Position numbers and translations under genes: made by a program
Notes under the pieces: model-generated
Seen by the model: the letters and a program-made list of their open reading frames with translations, nothing else
Database searches by the model: none
What the model was told of the DNA's origin: nothing
Shown here: piece after piece, positions 47,936-56,714 of the stretch
How positions within the stretch are numbered: position 1 is the stretch's first letter
Layout: each line of letters starts with the position of its first letter
Source: CAVVMA01 sp963830715
Lineage (GTDB): Bacteria; Desulfobacterota; Binatia; Binatales; Binataceae
DNA: 64,000 bases
Assembly: GCA_963830715.1 (NCBI GenBank)
Contig: CAWHNS010000021.1
Location: 279,242-343,241, forward strand
Direction of reading: 5' to 3'

Positions 47936-49093
47936 ATGGCCGCGCTGATCCTGGCCTCATCGATCGGCGTAGCGGCATCCCTGCTCTACTATCTTGTCGC
48001 GACCGTCGTGGCGCTGCGCTTCGCAACGCGATCCAAATCGGCGGCGCCGCCGCTGCCGAAGATCGCACCGCGCGTCGCCGTGCTGAAGCCTCTTCACGGC
48101 CTGAGCGCGAGCCTCGGCGCCAATATTCTGAGCTTCCTCGAAGCGAGTTATCCGCGCCTCGAGTTCGTCTTCGGCGTCTCCGGCTACGAGGATCCCGCGG
48201 CCGAAGTTCCGGTCGCGCTCAAGCCGCGCTACCAGTTCGCCAATATCACGCTCTCGGTCGGCGAGGAGCCCGGATGCGCCAACCGCAAGGTCGCCAAGCT
48301 GATTCGGATGGCGGAGCGGGCACCCAAGGCCGACATCTTCGTCGTGAGCGACGCCGATGTGTCGGTCGATCGGGATCATCTCTCGCGCGTGATCGGCGAG
48401 CTGGTCGCGGACGAAAAGACCGGCGTGGTGACGTGCGTGTATCGCGCGCGTCCGTCCGGCAGCCTGGCCTCGCGATTCGAGTCCCTGTTCGTCAACACCG
48501 ATTTCGCGCCGATGGCGATCTTGTCGGCGGCGATCGAGCCGCTCCGTCACGCATTCGGAGCGACGATCGCCGTCAAGCGCGGGGCGCTCGACGCAATCGG
48601 AGGATTTCGCGCCCTCAAGGACCGCCTGGCCGACGACTTCTTCCTGGGCCGGATGGCCGTGGAGCGCGGCTACGCGGTGAAACTGTCGAGTTCGATCGTG
48701 ACGATCGCGTGCGAAGAGTCGCATCTTCCGGAATTCTGGAACCATCAGATGCGATGGGCCCGGACGTACCGCACGGTCCGCCCGGTGAGCCTCGCGACCC
48801 TCATCATTCACGGCCCGTTCTGGGCGTTGACGCTGGTCGCGGCCTCGGGGTTCAAGCCCTACGCGCTGGGTCTGCTCGCGATCGTGCTTGGCGCGCGGCT
48901 CGCGATGTCCGCGATCGTGCTCGGGCGCGTGCTCGGGCTGCCGGATTCGCTGCGCGATCTCTGGCTCGTACCGATCAAGGACCTCATCATGACCGCAGTA
49001 TGGTTCGCGAGCCTTATCAGCAACCGGGTCGTGTGGGGTGGGAGGCGCTTCGAGATCCTCGCCGGCGGCGCGATGCGCGAGATTACAGGCTAG
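47936..49093 (+). CDS. hpnI: Hopanoid biosynthesis glycosyltransferase HpnI
   Basis: 385 residues. An N-terminal membrane helix (GVAASLLYYLVATVVAL) precedes a GT2 domain, with VAVLKPLHGLSASLGANI and FVVSDADVSVDRDHL, where the DxD motif is DAD. Acceptor-side motifs are DDFFLGRMAVERGY and QMRWARTYRT (the QxxRW signature of processive-type GT2 enzymes). The C-terminus has two or three further helices. HpnI adds N-acetylglucosamine to bacteriohopanetetrol, the step before deacetylation by HpnK and ring contraction by HpnJ. It lies between hpnJ and an EamA transporter gene. Confidence 0.92.
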   Translation: MAALILASSIGVAASLLYYLVATVVALRFATRSKSAAPPLPKIAPRVAVLKPLHGLSASLGANILSFLEASYPRLEFVFGVSGYEDPAAEVPVALKPRYQFANITLSVGEEPGCANRKVAKLIRMAERAPKADIFVVSDADVSVDRDHLSRVIGELVADEKTGVVTCVYRARPSGSLASRFESLFVNTDFAPMAILSAAIEPLRHAFGATIAVKRGALDAIGGFRALKDRLADDFFLGRMAVERGYAVKLSSSIVTIACEESHLPEFWNHQMRWARTYRTVRPVSLATLIIHGPFWALTLVAASGFKPYALGLLAIVLGARLAMSAIVLGRVLGLPDSLRDLWLVPIKDLIMTAVWFASLISNRVVWGGRRFEILAGGAMREITG

Positions 49094-49100
49094 GCGCACG

Positions 49101-49997
49101 ATGGGCCTTTCTCTCGCATTGGCAGTCGCCGCCAGCGCCCTGCTCGCGATCGGAGTCCTGATGATGAAGAGCAGGGCCGCGGCGCTGCCGCCGGCGCATG
49201 GTGCCCGAATCCTCGCCGCAGTCCTCGCCTGGATCCGCGACCCCGTGTGGCTCGGCGGTATCGGCGTGCAGACCGCCGGCTATGCACTCTACGTGGTCGC
49301 GCTGGCGGGCGCGCCCGTCTCGCTGGTCGCGGTCATGATGCAAGGCGGGATCGGACTGTTCGTCCTGTTTGCGATTCTCTTTCTCGGCGAGCGCGCCAGC
49401 GCCGCCGAATGGTCCGGGATCGGAATTGTGATCCTCGCGATGGCGATGCTTGCGCTTTCGCTGAGAGCGGGCGGCGCTGAACAGCGCGCCCGCCCCCGGG
49501 CGCTCGTCATGATCTCTGTAATTTTGATGGGCGCCGCCGCGGCCTCGAGCGGCGCGCCAAGGCTCAGAGGCGGCGGCGCGGGCGCCGCGATCGTAGCGGG
49601 CGTCGCGTTCGGACTCGGAGCGCTATACACCAAGGCGCTCACGCAGGACTTCCTCGCCGCGACTGGCTCACCGATCGCAGGCCGTCTCGCCGGCGACCCG
49701 TACTTGTATCTCATCGGAGCGGCGAATGTCGCAGGGCTAATCGCGTTGCAGAACGGATTTCATCGCGCGCGCGGGATTATCGTGATGCCGCTGTCATCGG
49801 CGCTCTCCAACGTGGTCCCGATCTTCGGCGGAATATTTGCGTTCGGCGAGCGACTGCCCGCCGATCCGATCGCCGCCGCGATGCGCGTGGGTGCCTTCGC
49901 GCTCACGATCGCCGCCAGCGTCCTGCTCTCAGCCTCGCGGGATGGCGCCGCGCCGTTGATCGCCGCTCGGCCAGACCGCGTAGGCGGCTGCGGCTAG
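49101..49997 (+). CDS. EamA/DMT family transporter
   Basis: 298 residues with nine or ten hydrophobic helices, beginning MGLSLALAVAASALLAIGVL. The first EamA repeat contains GVQTAGYALYVVALAGAPVSLV and MQGGIGLFVLFAILFLGER, the latter a characteristic end of an EamA unit. The second repeat ends in FGGIFAFGERLP. Such proteins export or exchange small metabolites or sugar carriers. Its ATG is seven bases after hpnI, so it belongs to the same operon and might supply or flip a substrate for the lipid glycosylation steps. No specific substrate can be read from sequence. Confidence 0.8.
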   Translation: MGLSLALAVAASALLAIGVLMMKSRAAALPPAHGARILAAVLAWIRDPVWLGGIGVQTAGYALYVVALAGAPVSLVAVMMQGGIGLFVLFAILFLGERASAAEWSGIGIVILAMAMLALSLRAGGAEQRARPRALVMISVILMGAAAASSGAPRLRGGGAGAAIVAGVAFGLGALYTKALTQDFLAATGSPIAGRLAGDPYLYLIGAANVAGLIALQNGFHRARGIIVMPLSSALSNVVPIFGGIFAFGERLPADPIAAAMRVGAFALTIAASVLLSASRDGAAPLIAARPDRVGGCG

Positions 49998-50845
49998 CCA
50001 CTGAATCTGGCCTTCGGGACGGGCAGGCCGGGAATATCGGATCGCATGCGGAAGATCGTTCCCTTGCGAGCGGCCTCCTCGGTATTGTCCGCGGTCACGA
50101 TATACAAGTCCTGAAGATCGGGGCCGCCGAAGACGAGGCTCGTTACCATCTTCGCCGGTACGCGGATTCTCCTTTCAAGCGTGCCGTCGTTTCTGAATCG
50201 CACCACCTCGCCCGCGCGGACCGCCGCGACCCAAAGTCCGCCTTCCATGTCGACCGCCATACCGTCCGGCCATCCCTCGGGCAGCCGCGCGAACACGCGC
50301 CGATCCTTCACGCTCCGATCGGGCGCGATGTCGTAGACCCAGACTGATTGCGTGGGCGAGTCGCAATGGTATAGCAGCTTGCGATCGGGGCTTAGTCCGA
50401 GGCCGTTCGTGACCTGAATCCCGTCCCACAGTTTGGTCGCGACGCCCGGAGGATCGACGCGGAACAGGCTGCCGGGAACCGGCTTGTTGTCACTCAGGGG
50501 ATCGAACTCGAGAGATCCGGTGTAGATGCTCCCGTGGTCGTCCGGCGTCAGATCGTTCAACCCTCGCAGCGCCCTGCCCTCGAACTCTGTGAAGAGACCG
50601 CGGCTCAAGCCGGTCTTTTCGCTCCAGTGGATCAGTCCCCTTCCGGTCACGACCAAGCCGTCGCCCTCGTTGAATGCGATTCCTCCCACGCCCTTGCGCT
50701 TGGGGATGAGCGTCTCGATCGCGCCGCCGGGATTGCGCCGGTAAACGCCGCCATTGGGAACGTCGCTGAAGTAGAGCCGGTTCCGATCATCGACCCGCGG
50801 CCCCTCGATCAGGCCATAGCCGGAAGCGAGCGTTTCAAACTGCAT
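49994..50845 (-). CDS. SMP-30/gluconolactonase/LRE-like protein
   Basis: 283 residues, a six-bladed calcium-dependent propeller. Motifs are GYGLIEGPRVDDRNRLYFSD, LNDLTPDDHGSIYTGS, and GLGLSPDRKLLYHCDS with DGMAVDMEGGLWVAAV. Metal ligands in the family are the early Glu, the Asn in N-D-L, the second Asn in T-N-G-L and the Asp in S-P-D/DGMAVD, and all are present here. It hydrolyses lactones or related esters in family members. It ends convergently with the EamA gene (overlap of four bases) and stands before the efflux operon on the same strand. Confidence 0.85.
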   Translation of the reverse strand: MQFETLASGYGLIEGPRVDDRNRLYFSDVPNGGVYRRNPGGAIETLIPKRKGVGGIAFNEGDGLVVTGRGLIHWSEKTGLSRGLFTEFEGRALRGLNDLTPDDHGSIYTGSLEFDPLSDNKPVPGSLFRVDPPGVATKLWDGIQVTNGLGLSPDRKLLYHCDSPTQSVWVYDIAPDRSVKDRRVFARLPEGWPDGMAVDMEGGLWVAAVRAGEVVRFRNDGTLERRIRVPAKMVTSLVFGGPDLQDLYIVTADNTEEAARKGTIFRMRSDIPGLPVPKARFSG

Positions 50846-50876
50846 TGGATTCGACTCCCCTCGGCGCGTCCGCCCA

Positions 50877-53800
50877 TTACTGCCACGAACTCGCCAACGT
50901 CTGCCTGCCGGCTTGATCGGCGAGGCGCAGCCGGCGATGGCACAGGTAGATAAGCGCCGGCTGCAGCACGCGGGTCAGCATCATGATCGCGAGCGCGCCG
51001 CCGATCACAACGATCGCGAGCGGCCGCTGCGTCTGCGCACCGATCCGGGTCGACACCGCGGCGGGCAGCAACCCTAGCGCATCGACCAGATCGGTCATCA
51101 TGGTCGCGCGCAGCCGCCGGTCTGATCCCATGATGATCGACTCGGCGAACCCGTGTCCCTCATTCCATAGCTGGCGGATATAGAAGCTCAGCAGGATACC
51201 GTCCATCACTGCGATACCGAAGATCGAGATGAATCCGACGGCCGCCGAAACGCTGAACGGCGTGCCGGTTATGAAGAGCGCCAGCACGCCTCCCAGGCAT
51301 GCAACCGGAACTTGCGCCATGATGATGAACGTATCGATCAGCGAGAGCGTGGCGCCGTAAAGCACGCCCGCGATGAGCACCAGCGCGAACGGCACCACGA
51401 TCTCCAGACGCCGATTGGCCTGCTCCAATTCCCCATACTCGCCGGCCCATTCCAGGTGTACCCCCTCGGGCAGCTTGACCTGGCGCGCCACTCGGCGCTT
51501 GGCGTCGTCGATGGCCGTCCTGAGATCGCGTCCGCGCACGGCGAACCGCATCGGAACATAACGCTCGAGATCTTCGCGATAGATGAACGACGCGCCTTCC
51601 GCAGTCTTGACGTCGGCGACCTGTCCCAGCGGTACAAGCCCGTTCCCACCGGGAAGCGCGATGCGAATCTGGCGTATGGCTTCGAGGCTCGACCGGTACT
51701 CCGGTTTCCAGCGCACCGTGAGGTCGAAGCGGCGGTCGCCTTCGAGTACCTGGGTAACGGCCTGGCCGCCAATCGCCGCCTGCACCACCGCAGCCACGTC
51801 GCCAACGTTGAGTCCGTAGCGCGAACACGCGGCGCGGTCCGGCGTGATCAGCAGGTTCGGCTGGCCGAGTGAGCGGTAAACGACGCGGTCAACAATCCCC
51901 GCCGAACCCGCCATCACCTCGGAGATCTCGTTGGCGGTTCTTTCATCTACGTCAAGGTCGGGACCGAACACCTTTACCGCGTTCTCACCGGCCTTCACTC
52001 CGGACAGCGCCTCGTCGACGTTGTCCTCGATGTTCTGCGAATAGCCGAAGCTGACACCGGGAAACTGGCTCTTCAGCTTGTCGTCGATTTGCCTTACCAG
52101 CTCGGGTTTGGTCAGACCCGGCCGCCATTGCGAGCCGGGCTTCAGATCGACGCTGAACTCAACGTTGAAGAACCCGGTGGTTTCGGTGCCGTCGTCCGGC
52201 CGGCCGAGTTGCGAAACCACCTGGGCGACCTCGGGGAAGGATATCAAGATGCGGCGCATCCGCCCCACCAGCACTGCACCATGTTCGAGCGAGATCGTCA
52301 ACGGCATTATGGCATGGGCCCAAATGTTGCCCTCTTCGAGCTTGGGCAGGAACTCGCCGCCGAGACGCGGAAACAGCGACAGCACGGTGATAATCAGCGC
52401 GACAATGACGATCAGCGTAACCTTGGGCCAGTGGAGCACGCGAACGAACAGGCCGTGGTAGAAGCGGCGAATCGCGGACCAGACGAAGTTGTGCGACTCC
52501 CTCATATCCTTGCTGAGGACAAACGAGGCGAGCACCGGCGAGAGCGTGGCGGCCAGCACGATCGCGGTGCCCAGCGCGTAAGCGTAGGTGTGCGACATCG
52601 GCGAAAAGATCGCGCCCTCCACACCGCGCATCGTGAACAGGGGCAGAAAGGCGATCAGAAAAATCAGCGTCGAGAAGAATATCGGGCCGCCTACTTCCTG
52701 CGCCGCACGCAAGATGCCGCCCTGGACGCTCTCGTGCGGCGCCTCGCCGGACGTCAGATGCCGGTAAATGTTCTCCATCACGATCACGCTGGTATCGATG
52801 ATGATCCCGAAGTCGATCGCGCCCAGCGAGATGAGATTGGCGGGCGTGTCCGTCAGCCGCATCAGGGTGAAGGCGCCGAGCAGCGCCAGGGGAATGTTGA
52901 TTGCGGCGATCATCGCGGTGCGCAAATTGCCGAGGAAAAAGATCAAGACCAGGAAGACCAGCGCCATTCCGACCGTCAGGTTCTCGATCACCGTCCGCAG
53001 GGTGGTGTTCACCAATCCGGTCCGATCGTAGTACGGCACAACCTTGTAACCGCGCGGCATTATCCCGGAGGTATTGAGTTGAGCGACCTTGGCCTCTACG
53101 CCCTTGAGCGTTTTGAGGGTGTCGCCGCCCTTGCGCATCAGGACGATTCCGGTGACAACTTCGTCGCGGTCAACTCCCACATGGTCGGACATGCCGACGA
53201 TCCCAAGCCGCGGCGCGTAGCCGATGTTCACCGAGGCCACGTTGCCGACCCGGATAGGCGTGGATTTGCTGGCTGAGAGCACGATATCGCGGATGTCGTC
53301 CAGCGAATGGATGAAGCCGATGCCCCTCACGTCGAAAGCTTGTTCACCCACCGTCAGGTAGTTGCCGCCGACGTTGGTGTTGGAATTTGCGATCGAACTG
53401 ATCAGCGTGGACAGCGGGACCTGGTAGTAATTCAGTTTCTGCGGGTCAACGTCAACGTGGTATTCCTTGCTCAGTCCGCCGAAGCCCGAGACGTCGATCA
53501 CCCCCGGTACCGTCTTGAGCTGCTTCTCGAGCACCCAGTCTTCGACCTCCTTCTCGGAGATCAGGTCGTGGTTGGGGCTCTGCAACCAGTAGCGGTAGAC
53601 CTCGCCGATCGGATTTTCCGGAGAGATGCCGGGCGTCACTCCCTGCGGCAGGCTGATGAAGCCAAGGCGGTTAATGGCCTCGACGCGGTCCCAGTAGTAG
53701 TCGCTCTCCCACGTGAAGTAGCATCGAACATCCGATAGACCGAACAGCGAGATCGAGCGCATCGAATCGAGCCCGCGCATCCCGGCCAACCCCACTTCGA

Positions 53801-54005
53801 GCGGCACCGTGACGAGCTTTTCCACCTCTTCGGCGCTGAGGCCGGAAGGCAGAGTCAACACCTCCACCATCGGCTGGACGGGATCCGGATAGGCCTCGAT
53901 ATCGATTTCGGCGAACGAATATATGCCGGCAATCACCAGCGCGAGCGCGGCACCGATCACGATTACGCGCTCTCTGAGCGCGAGCTCCATCAGCGCGCGA
54001 ATCAT
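50877..54005 (-). CDS. RND efflux pump inner-membrane protein, heavy-metal (CusA/CzcA) type
   Basis: 1042 residues. The N-terminus has LALRERVIVIGAALALVIAG and YPDPVQPMVEV, the start of HME-RND pumps. The TM4 signature is LGAIDFGIIIDTSVIVMEN, with the charged D-F-G...D...EN motif used for proton coupling in CusA/CzcA. Two large periplasmic loops and TM7-12 follow. CusA methionine triads cannot be confirmed from the text. The organism would use it to export metal cations such as Cu, Ag, Zn, Co or Cd. It is the last gene of the operon (TolC-like, adaptor, pump), seven bases after the adaptor stop. Confidence 0.9.
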   Translation of the reverse strand: MIRALMELALRERVIVIGAALALVIAGIYSFAEIDIEAYPDPVQPMVEVLTLPSGLSAEEVEKLVTVPLEVGLAGMRGLDSMRSISLFGLSDVRCYFTWESDYYWDRVEAINRLGFISLPQGVTPGISPENPIGEVYRYWLQSPNHDLISEKEVEDWVLEKQLKTVPGVIDVSGFGGLSKEYHVDVDPQKLNYYQVPLSTLISSIANSNTNVGGNYLTVGEQAFDVRGIGFIHSLDDIRDIVLSASKSTPIRVGNVASVNIGYAPRLGIVGMSDHVGVDRDEVVTGIVLMRKGGDTLKTLKGVEAKVAQLNTSGIMPRGYKVVPYYDRTGLVNTTLRTVIENLTVGMALVFLVLIFFLGNLRTAMIAAINIPLALLGAFTLMRLTDTPANLISLGAIDFGIIIDTSVIVMENIYRHLTSGEAPHESVQGGILRAAQEVGGPIFFSTLIFLIAFLPLFTMRGVEGAIFSPMSHTYAYALGTAIVLAATLSPVLASFVLSKDMRESHNFVWSAIRRFYHGLFVRVLHWPKVTLIVIVALIITVLSLFPRLGGEFLPKLEEGNIWAHAIMPLTISLEHGAVLVGRMRRILISFPEVAQVVSQLGRPDDGTETTGFFNVEFSVDLKPGSQWRPGLTKPELVRQIDDKLKSQFPGVSFGYSQNIEDNVDEALSGVKAGENAVKVFGPDLDVDERTANEISEVMAGSAGIVDRVVYRSLGQPNLLITPDRAACSRYGLNVGDVAAVVQAAIGGQAVTQVLEGDRRFDLTVRWKPEYRSSLEAIRQIRIALPGGNGLVPLGQVADVKTAEGASFIYREDLERYVPMRFAVRGRDLRTAIDDAKRRVARQVKLPEGVHLEWAGEYGELEQANRRLEIVVPFALVLIAGVLYGATLSLIDTFIIMAQVPVACLGGVLALFITGTPFSVSAAVGFISIFGIAVMDGILLSFYIRQLWNEGHGFAESIIMGSDRRLRATMMTDLVDALGLLPAAVSTRIGAQTQRPLAIVVIGGALAIMMLTRVLQPALIYLCHRRLRLADQAGRQTLASSWQ

Positions 54006-54011
54006 GCGGTT

Positions 54012-55142
54012 CTAGGAACTCTCGCCATGGGCCTGATGCCAGAGGGCGTTGACCTGGATCGATTCACTGCCGACGACCCGATCGCCGCGACTGAGTCCCG
54101 ACACCACTCGCGCATAGCCCTGCTCGTTCCAGGAGCCGATCGTTACGCGGCGCCGTTCCAGGCGTTCCTCGCCGGCCTGGACGAAGGCGTAGTAGCTGTC
54201 GGTCTCGAACACCAGCGCGCTCTGGGGCACCACCAGCGCCGCGCCGGGCTTGGTGATTATTCTCACCCGCACCAGCATCTGCGGCTTCAACCGGTAACCC
54301 GGATTGCGCACCTCGCAGCGGATCTGCGCGGTGTGGGTGGCCGGATCGATGTTCGGGCTGACCTTCGCGATCACGCCCTTGAACACTTCGTCGGGAAACG
54401 CGGCGCCGGCCGCCTCGAGCCGCTGCCCCTCATGGACCCGCCCCAGGTCGTCTTCGTATATGTCGGCGGTTATCCAGACCTCGTCCAGCGTTCCGAGCGT
54501 GAACAGAATGTCACCCGGATTCACCGCGCCGCCGCGAATCGCCTTCTTGTCCACAACCGTGCCGCTGATCGGCGCGCGCATCCAGACCGTCGGGGCGGGC
54601 GCTTTGATTGCGGCGATATCCGCGCGATCCATTCCCAGCAGCTCGAGCTTTCGTTTTGCCGCCGAAACCATCGCGGCCGCGAATCCGCCCGCATCGGCAA
54701 TCCCCGGCGCGACACTCAGCCCGGATGTCGAAACTGCCTGGAGATACTCGGCCTCCGAGGTCATGAAGTCCGGGCTGTAGAGCGCAACGATCGGCTCGCC
54801 GCGCCGGACGGTGTCCCACAGTGAGACCCGCGTATCCTCGATGCGCCCCGCCACGCGGGAGACGATCGTCGCGACGCGGCGATCATCGAAGCTGATCTGC
54901 CCGCTGGTTTCAAGAATCGCCGGCAGTTCGACTTCGGCGACCGTTGCGAACCGCATCCCGGGGATTTCTCTCAGACCCAGTTGGAGCAGTTCCGGACCGC
55001 CGTTCTGCCGGACAATCACCGGGATAGCCGGAGTCGGCTCGACTGCGGCCCGGCTCTGCGGCGAATTGTCGCATCCGGCTGCGGCGACCAGCGCAACCAG
55101 CATCGCAATCGCAGCCGCGGCCGGAGGCTTCCGCGCGATCAT
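54012..55142 (-). CDS. Efflux RND periplasmic adaptor, CusB/HlyD-like, lipoprotein
   Basis: 376 residues. AAIAMLVALVAAAGC gives a lipoprotein signal with C at the end of AAGC. The lipoyl halves read VSRVAGRIEDTRVSLWDTVRR and MRAPISGTVVDKKAIRGGAVNPGD, with a helical hairpin between them. The beta-barrel part has VWITADIYEDDLGRVHEGQ and the C-terminal domain SALVFETDSYYAFVQ. This is the CusB/CzcB-type adaptor that joins the RND pump to the outer-membrane channel. Its start overlaps the end of the TolC-like gene by four bases, and the pump starts seven bases later, so it is the centre of a three-gene operon. Confidence 0.88.
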   Translation of the reverse strand: MIARKPPAAAAIAMLVALVAAAGCDNSPQSRAAVEPTPAIPVIVRQNGGPELLQLGLREIPGMRFATVAEVELPAILETSGQISFDDRRVATIVSRVAGRIEDTRVSLWDTVRRGEPIVALYSPDFMTSEAEYLQAVSTSGLSVAPGIADAGGFAAAMVSAAKRKLELLGMDRADIAAIKAPAPTVWMRAPISGTVVDKKAIRGGAVNPGDILFTLGTLDEVWITADIYEDDLGRVHEGQRLEAAGAAFPDEVFKGVIAKVSPNIDPATHTAQIRCEVRNPGYRLKPQMLVRVRIITKPGAALVVPQSALVFETDSYYAFVQAGEERLERRRVTIGSWNEQGYARVVSGLSRGDRVVGSESIQVNALWHQAHGESS

Positions 55143-56422
55143 GGCGGCAATGACTCTCCGATCGCCTGCTCGAGCGCGGCTTTTCCCGACAGGAACTGGC
55201 TGGCCGCCTGCAGGTATGCCACCCGCGCGTCGTAGCTCCGGCGCAGCACTGCCGCCAGGGTTACGAAGTCCACCTTGCCCGAGGAGTATGCCACCAGCGC
55301 CACCTCGAAATTCTGGCGCGCCAGCGGAATCAACGTGTCGCGATAGAGCGTCGCACTCCGATACGCGAACTGGGCAGATCGATACAGCGCCGTCACGGTC
55401 GCCGCGGTCTGGTTCCTTATCGAGGCGAGGCTGTAGCGGGCAGCCTCCAGGTCGTAGCCGGCGCGAGTCACGTCTTCGCGCTGCTTGGGCCAGAAGTACA
55501 TCGGCATGTTGAAGCTGATTGAAAATCCATGATCTTCGGTGCGGGCCGGCGACGGCGCGCCGCTCGATATCAGGTAATGGTCAAACGTATAACCCAGCGC
55601 GTAATCGGGTGCGTATTCGAGCTTGGCCAGTTGAAGTGCAGTCGTCGAATTTCGTTCGCTGAGCGCGGCCGCGAGTATCTCCTGCCGCGCTTCGATCGCT
55701 CGCTGTGTTAGACTGTCCAGCGGCGCCGCCAGCGGCTTGAGCTCGAGGCGTCGATCGAGCGGCAGCGGCTCGTCGGGCTGCCGATAGAGAAGCTGATTAA
55801 TTGCGGTGCGGTCGTTCTGCTCGGCGACGCGGGATTGCTGCTCCTGCTGCCGGGCCGCAGCCAGATCGAACTCGGAGCTGATGAAGTCGCTCTGCGTGAC
55901 CTGGCTGGCGGAATACGCCACCTGCGTGACTTGCAGCACTCGCTTCAGGTTCGCGGCGGTTTCGGCGGCCACGTCCACGAGCGCGCCATCGACCAGGTCC
56001 TGATCGAAAGCGGCTTCGGTCTGGGCTCGAACGTCACGAATGGTCGCGACGTAGGTCAGCCGGGCTATGCTCGCGGCCCGTGTGGCGTTGTCCGCCTGGA
56101 GGAGGGCTTTGCCCGGGAATTGAAGGGCCTGCGTGATCTGCAGAGTGTGCACCGAAGCCTGGGAGAAACCGTTGGTGGCGCTGTCGACGTTCAGAAAGCT
56201 GAAGGTCGGATCGGCGGGGGCGTAATTCTGCCTGATCGAGTGTTCTGCGCTCTTCCACTGCGCGCGGGCCACCTTGATCTGCGGATTGGCTTCCAGGGCC
56301 ATCTCGACCAACTGGTCAACCGTCAGTCCGGGCTCGACGCTCTCCGCGCCGACAGGCACCGCGATCAGGAGGATAAGCGCGGCGGTCAGAATCACCTTCT
56401 TCGCTGGCATCGTTGTCCCCAA
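55139..56422 (-). CDS. Outer-membrane efflux protein, TolC/CusC/CzcC-like
   Basis: 427 residues. A signal peptide (ILTAALILLIAVPVGA) is followed by LTVDQLVEMALEANPQIKVAR, the opening of TolC repeats. The protein is mainly helical, with a second repeat near ALSERNSTTALQLAKLEYAPDYALGY. It would trimerise in the outer membrane and periplasm as a channel for the RND pump. The gene is first in the operon on the minus strand and shares a four-base overlap with the adaptor gene. Confidence 0.88.
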   Translation of the reverse strand: MGTTMPAKKVILTAALILLIAVPVGAESVEPGLTVDQLVEMALEANPQIKVARAQWKSAEHSIRQNYAPADPTFSFLNVDSATNGFSQASVHTLQITQALQFPGKALLQADNATRAASIARLTYVATIRDVRAQTEAAFDQDLVDGALVDVAAETAANLKRVLQVTQVAYSASQVTQSDFISSEFDLAAARQQEQQSRVAEQNDRTAINQLLYRQPDEPLPLDRRLELKPLAAPLDSLTQRAIEARQEILAAALSERNSTTALQLAKLEYAPDYALGYTFDHYLISSGAPSPARTEDHGFSISFNMPMYFWPKQREDVTRAGYDLEAARYSLASIRNQTAATVTALYRSAQFAYRSATLYRDTLIPLARQNFEVALVAYSSGKVDFVTLAAVLRRSYDARVAYLQAASQFLSGKAALEQAIGESLPP

Positions 56423-56714
56423 GCCTAGTATGAAGTTTATGTCTACACGTTACACCCACGCCGGGCGCGGCCAATCGCCCGCGCGGCATCGCGCAAACCC
56501 TCCAGCAACCCGCGAAGGCGTCAACTGATCAATTAAATAGATTTGAAACCGCGAGGGGAAGCGACGAATGGGAGCCTCGGCTCGACCTTCGGAATTTCGC
56601 GCGATCGTGTAGAATCGCCCTTCTGAGCGGTCGTTGGTGCATTGCGGATCCGTCGCGCGACGGCGTTCAGGCAGGTGGCATGGCCGTCACTCGTGCGGCT
56701 TGCACGTCAGCGGG
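56423..56714. other. Intergenic region between the efflux operon and clpB
   Basis: This holds the promoter region of the minus-strand efflux operon and the 3' end of clpB. An AT-rich patch lies around 56527-56545. I see no RNA gene, palindrome or coding frame in it. Confidence 0.4.

Noticed and set aside
56423..56714. tRNA or small RNA gene next to clpB
   Set aside because: I could not find a cloverleaf or a CCA-ending acceptor stem, only weak AT-rich patches.
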